DNA of 32,653 nt from Saprospiraceae bacterium (GTDB taxonomy: Bacteria > Bacteroidota > Bacteroidia > Chitinophagales > Saprospiraceae): assembly GCA_004297645.1 (NCBI GenBank), contig SCUG01000462.1, positions 1 through 32,653 of the forward strand, given 5' to 3'. Within the stretch, counting starts at the first letter, position 1. Each line of letters opens with the position of its first letter. Shown here piece after piece: positions 32,569 to 32,653 of this stretch. Under the pieces are notes generated by a model that was given only the letters and a program-made list of their open reading frames with translations, was not told where the DNA came from and made no database searches. The position numbers were made by a program, and so were the translations under genes.

Positions 32569-32653
32569 TGGGAGTTTTCCAAAATTACGCAGTCTTTTCG
32601 AGCGGCAGGGTTTTGAACCCTGCGTTTCAGATACGAAAACGCAGGGTTCAAAA
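32550..32653. mobile_element. Inverted relative of the 25183 MITE-like element, cut by the window edge
   Basis: GTATTCCCTCA at 32550-32560 matches the terminal repeat of the element at 25183-25289 with one change. TAAATTAATGGGAGT, TTCCAAAATTACGCAG and TTCGAGCGGCAGGGTTTTGA follow in the same order as the reverse complement of that copy. After the shared part it diverges into a 17-bp hairpin, TTTTGAACCCTGCGTTT (32611-32627) with 32637-32653. The other end is outside the window. Confidence 0.8.

Overview
The window looks like a chromosomal segment of a Bacteroidota bacterium, most likely of the Saprospiria/Lewinella/Haliscomenobacter type. Evidence: three secreted proteins end in type IX secretion (T9SS type A) sorting domains, several promoters fit the Bacteroidota pattern TTG-N18-20-TAnnTTTG, Shine-Dalgarno sites are mostly absent, and Bacteroidota families such as DUF6702, DUF2911 and the PTA-fused malic enzyme are present. 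G+C is moderate (roughly half). No rRNA, tRNA, CRISPR array, phage or full transposase gene was seen.

Layout. (1) 1-3715 is an accessory stretch: a VapC/PIN toxin with a frameshifted antitoxin, an overlapping pair of uncharacterised genes, a cysteine-cluster protein, and a second toxin-antitoxin pair whose ParE/RelE toxin is truncated. Three copies of one intergenic repeat lie between these genes. (2) 3763-5628 is a PurD-like ATP-grasp ligase followed by a GNAT acetyltransferase, with a textbook Bacteroidota promoter. (3) 5657-14125 holds three T9SS cargo proteins; the largest carries three PKD-like modules, two of which share a 60-nt identical DNA block. (4) 14231-21886 holds a DUF2911 exported protein, a rightward row (HupE/UreJ-like membrane protein, DUF6702 protein, M1 metallopeptidase, THUMP-type RNA methyltransferase), a DUF1761 membrane protein and a membrane histidine kinase. 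(5) 22320-26875 holds a YdeI/OmdA-like protein and a leftward gluconate cluster gntK-gntP-gntZ: kinase, H+ symporter and NAD-type 6-phosphogluconate dehydrogenase, so imported gluconate becomes 6-phosphogluconate and then ribulose 5-phosphate. (6) 27322-32653 holds a MaeB malic enzyme, an L-Ala-D/L-Glu type dipeptide epimerase, an alpha-carbonic anhydrase lipoprotein and a small membrane protein at the edge.

Non-coding structure is rich. A 107-bp MITE-like element with 11-bp terminal inverted repeats and a 16-bp central hairpin separates gntK from gntP. An inverted relative sits at the right edge of the window, where it supplies the last codons and stop of the final gene. Four intergenic sites carry imperfect hairpins or tandem units of 8-9 nt, each with a different unit. 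A terminator-shaped hairpin lies just upstream of gntK and may act as an attenuator.

The least explained items are the decayed VapBC locus (palindromic insertion in the PIN site plus antitoxin frameshift), the overlapping unknown pair at 1047-2116, the ATP-grasp/GNAT pair, and the HupE-DUF6702-M1 row. No complete new defence system could be demonstrated from sequence alone.
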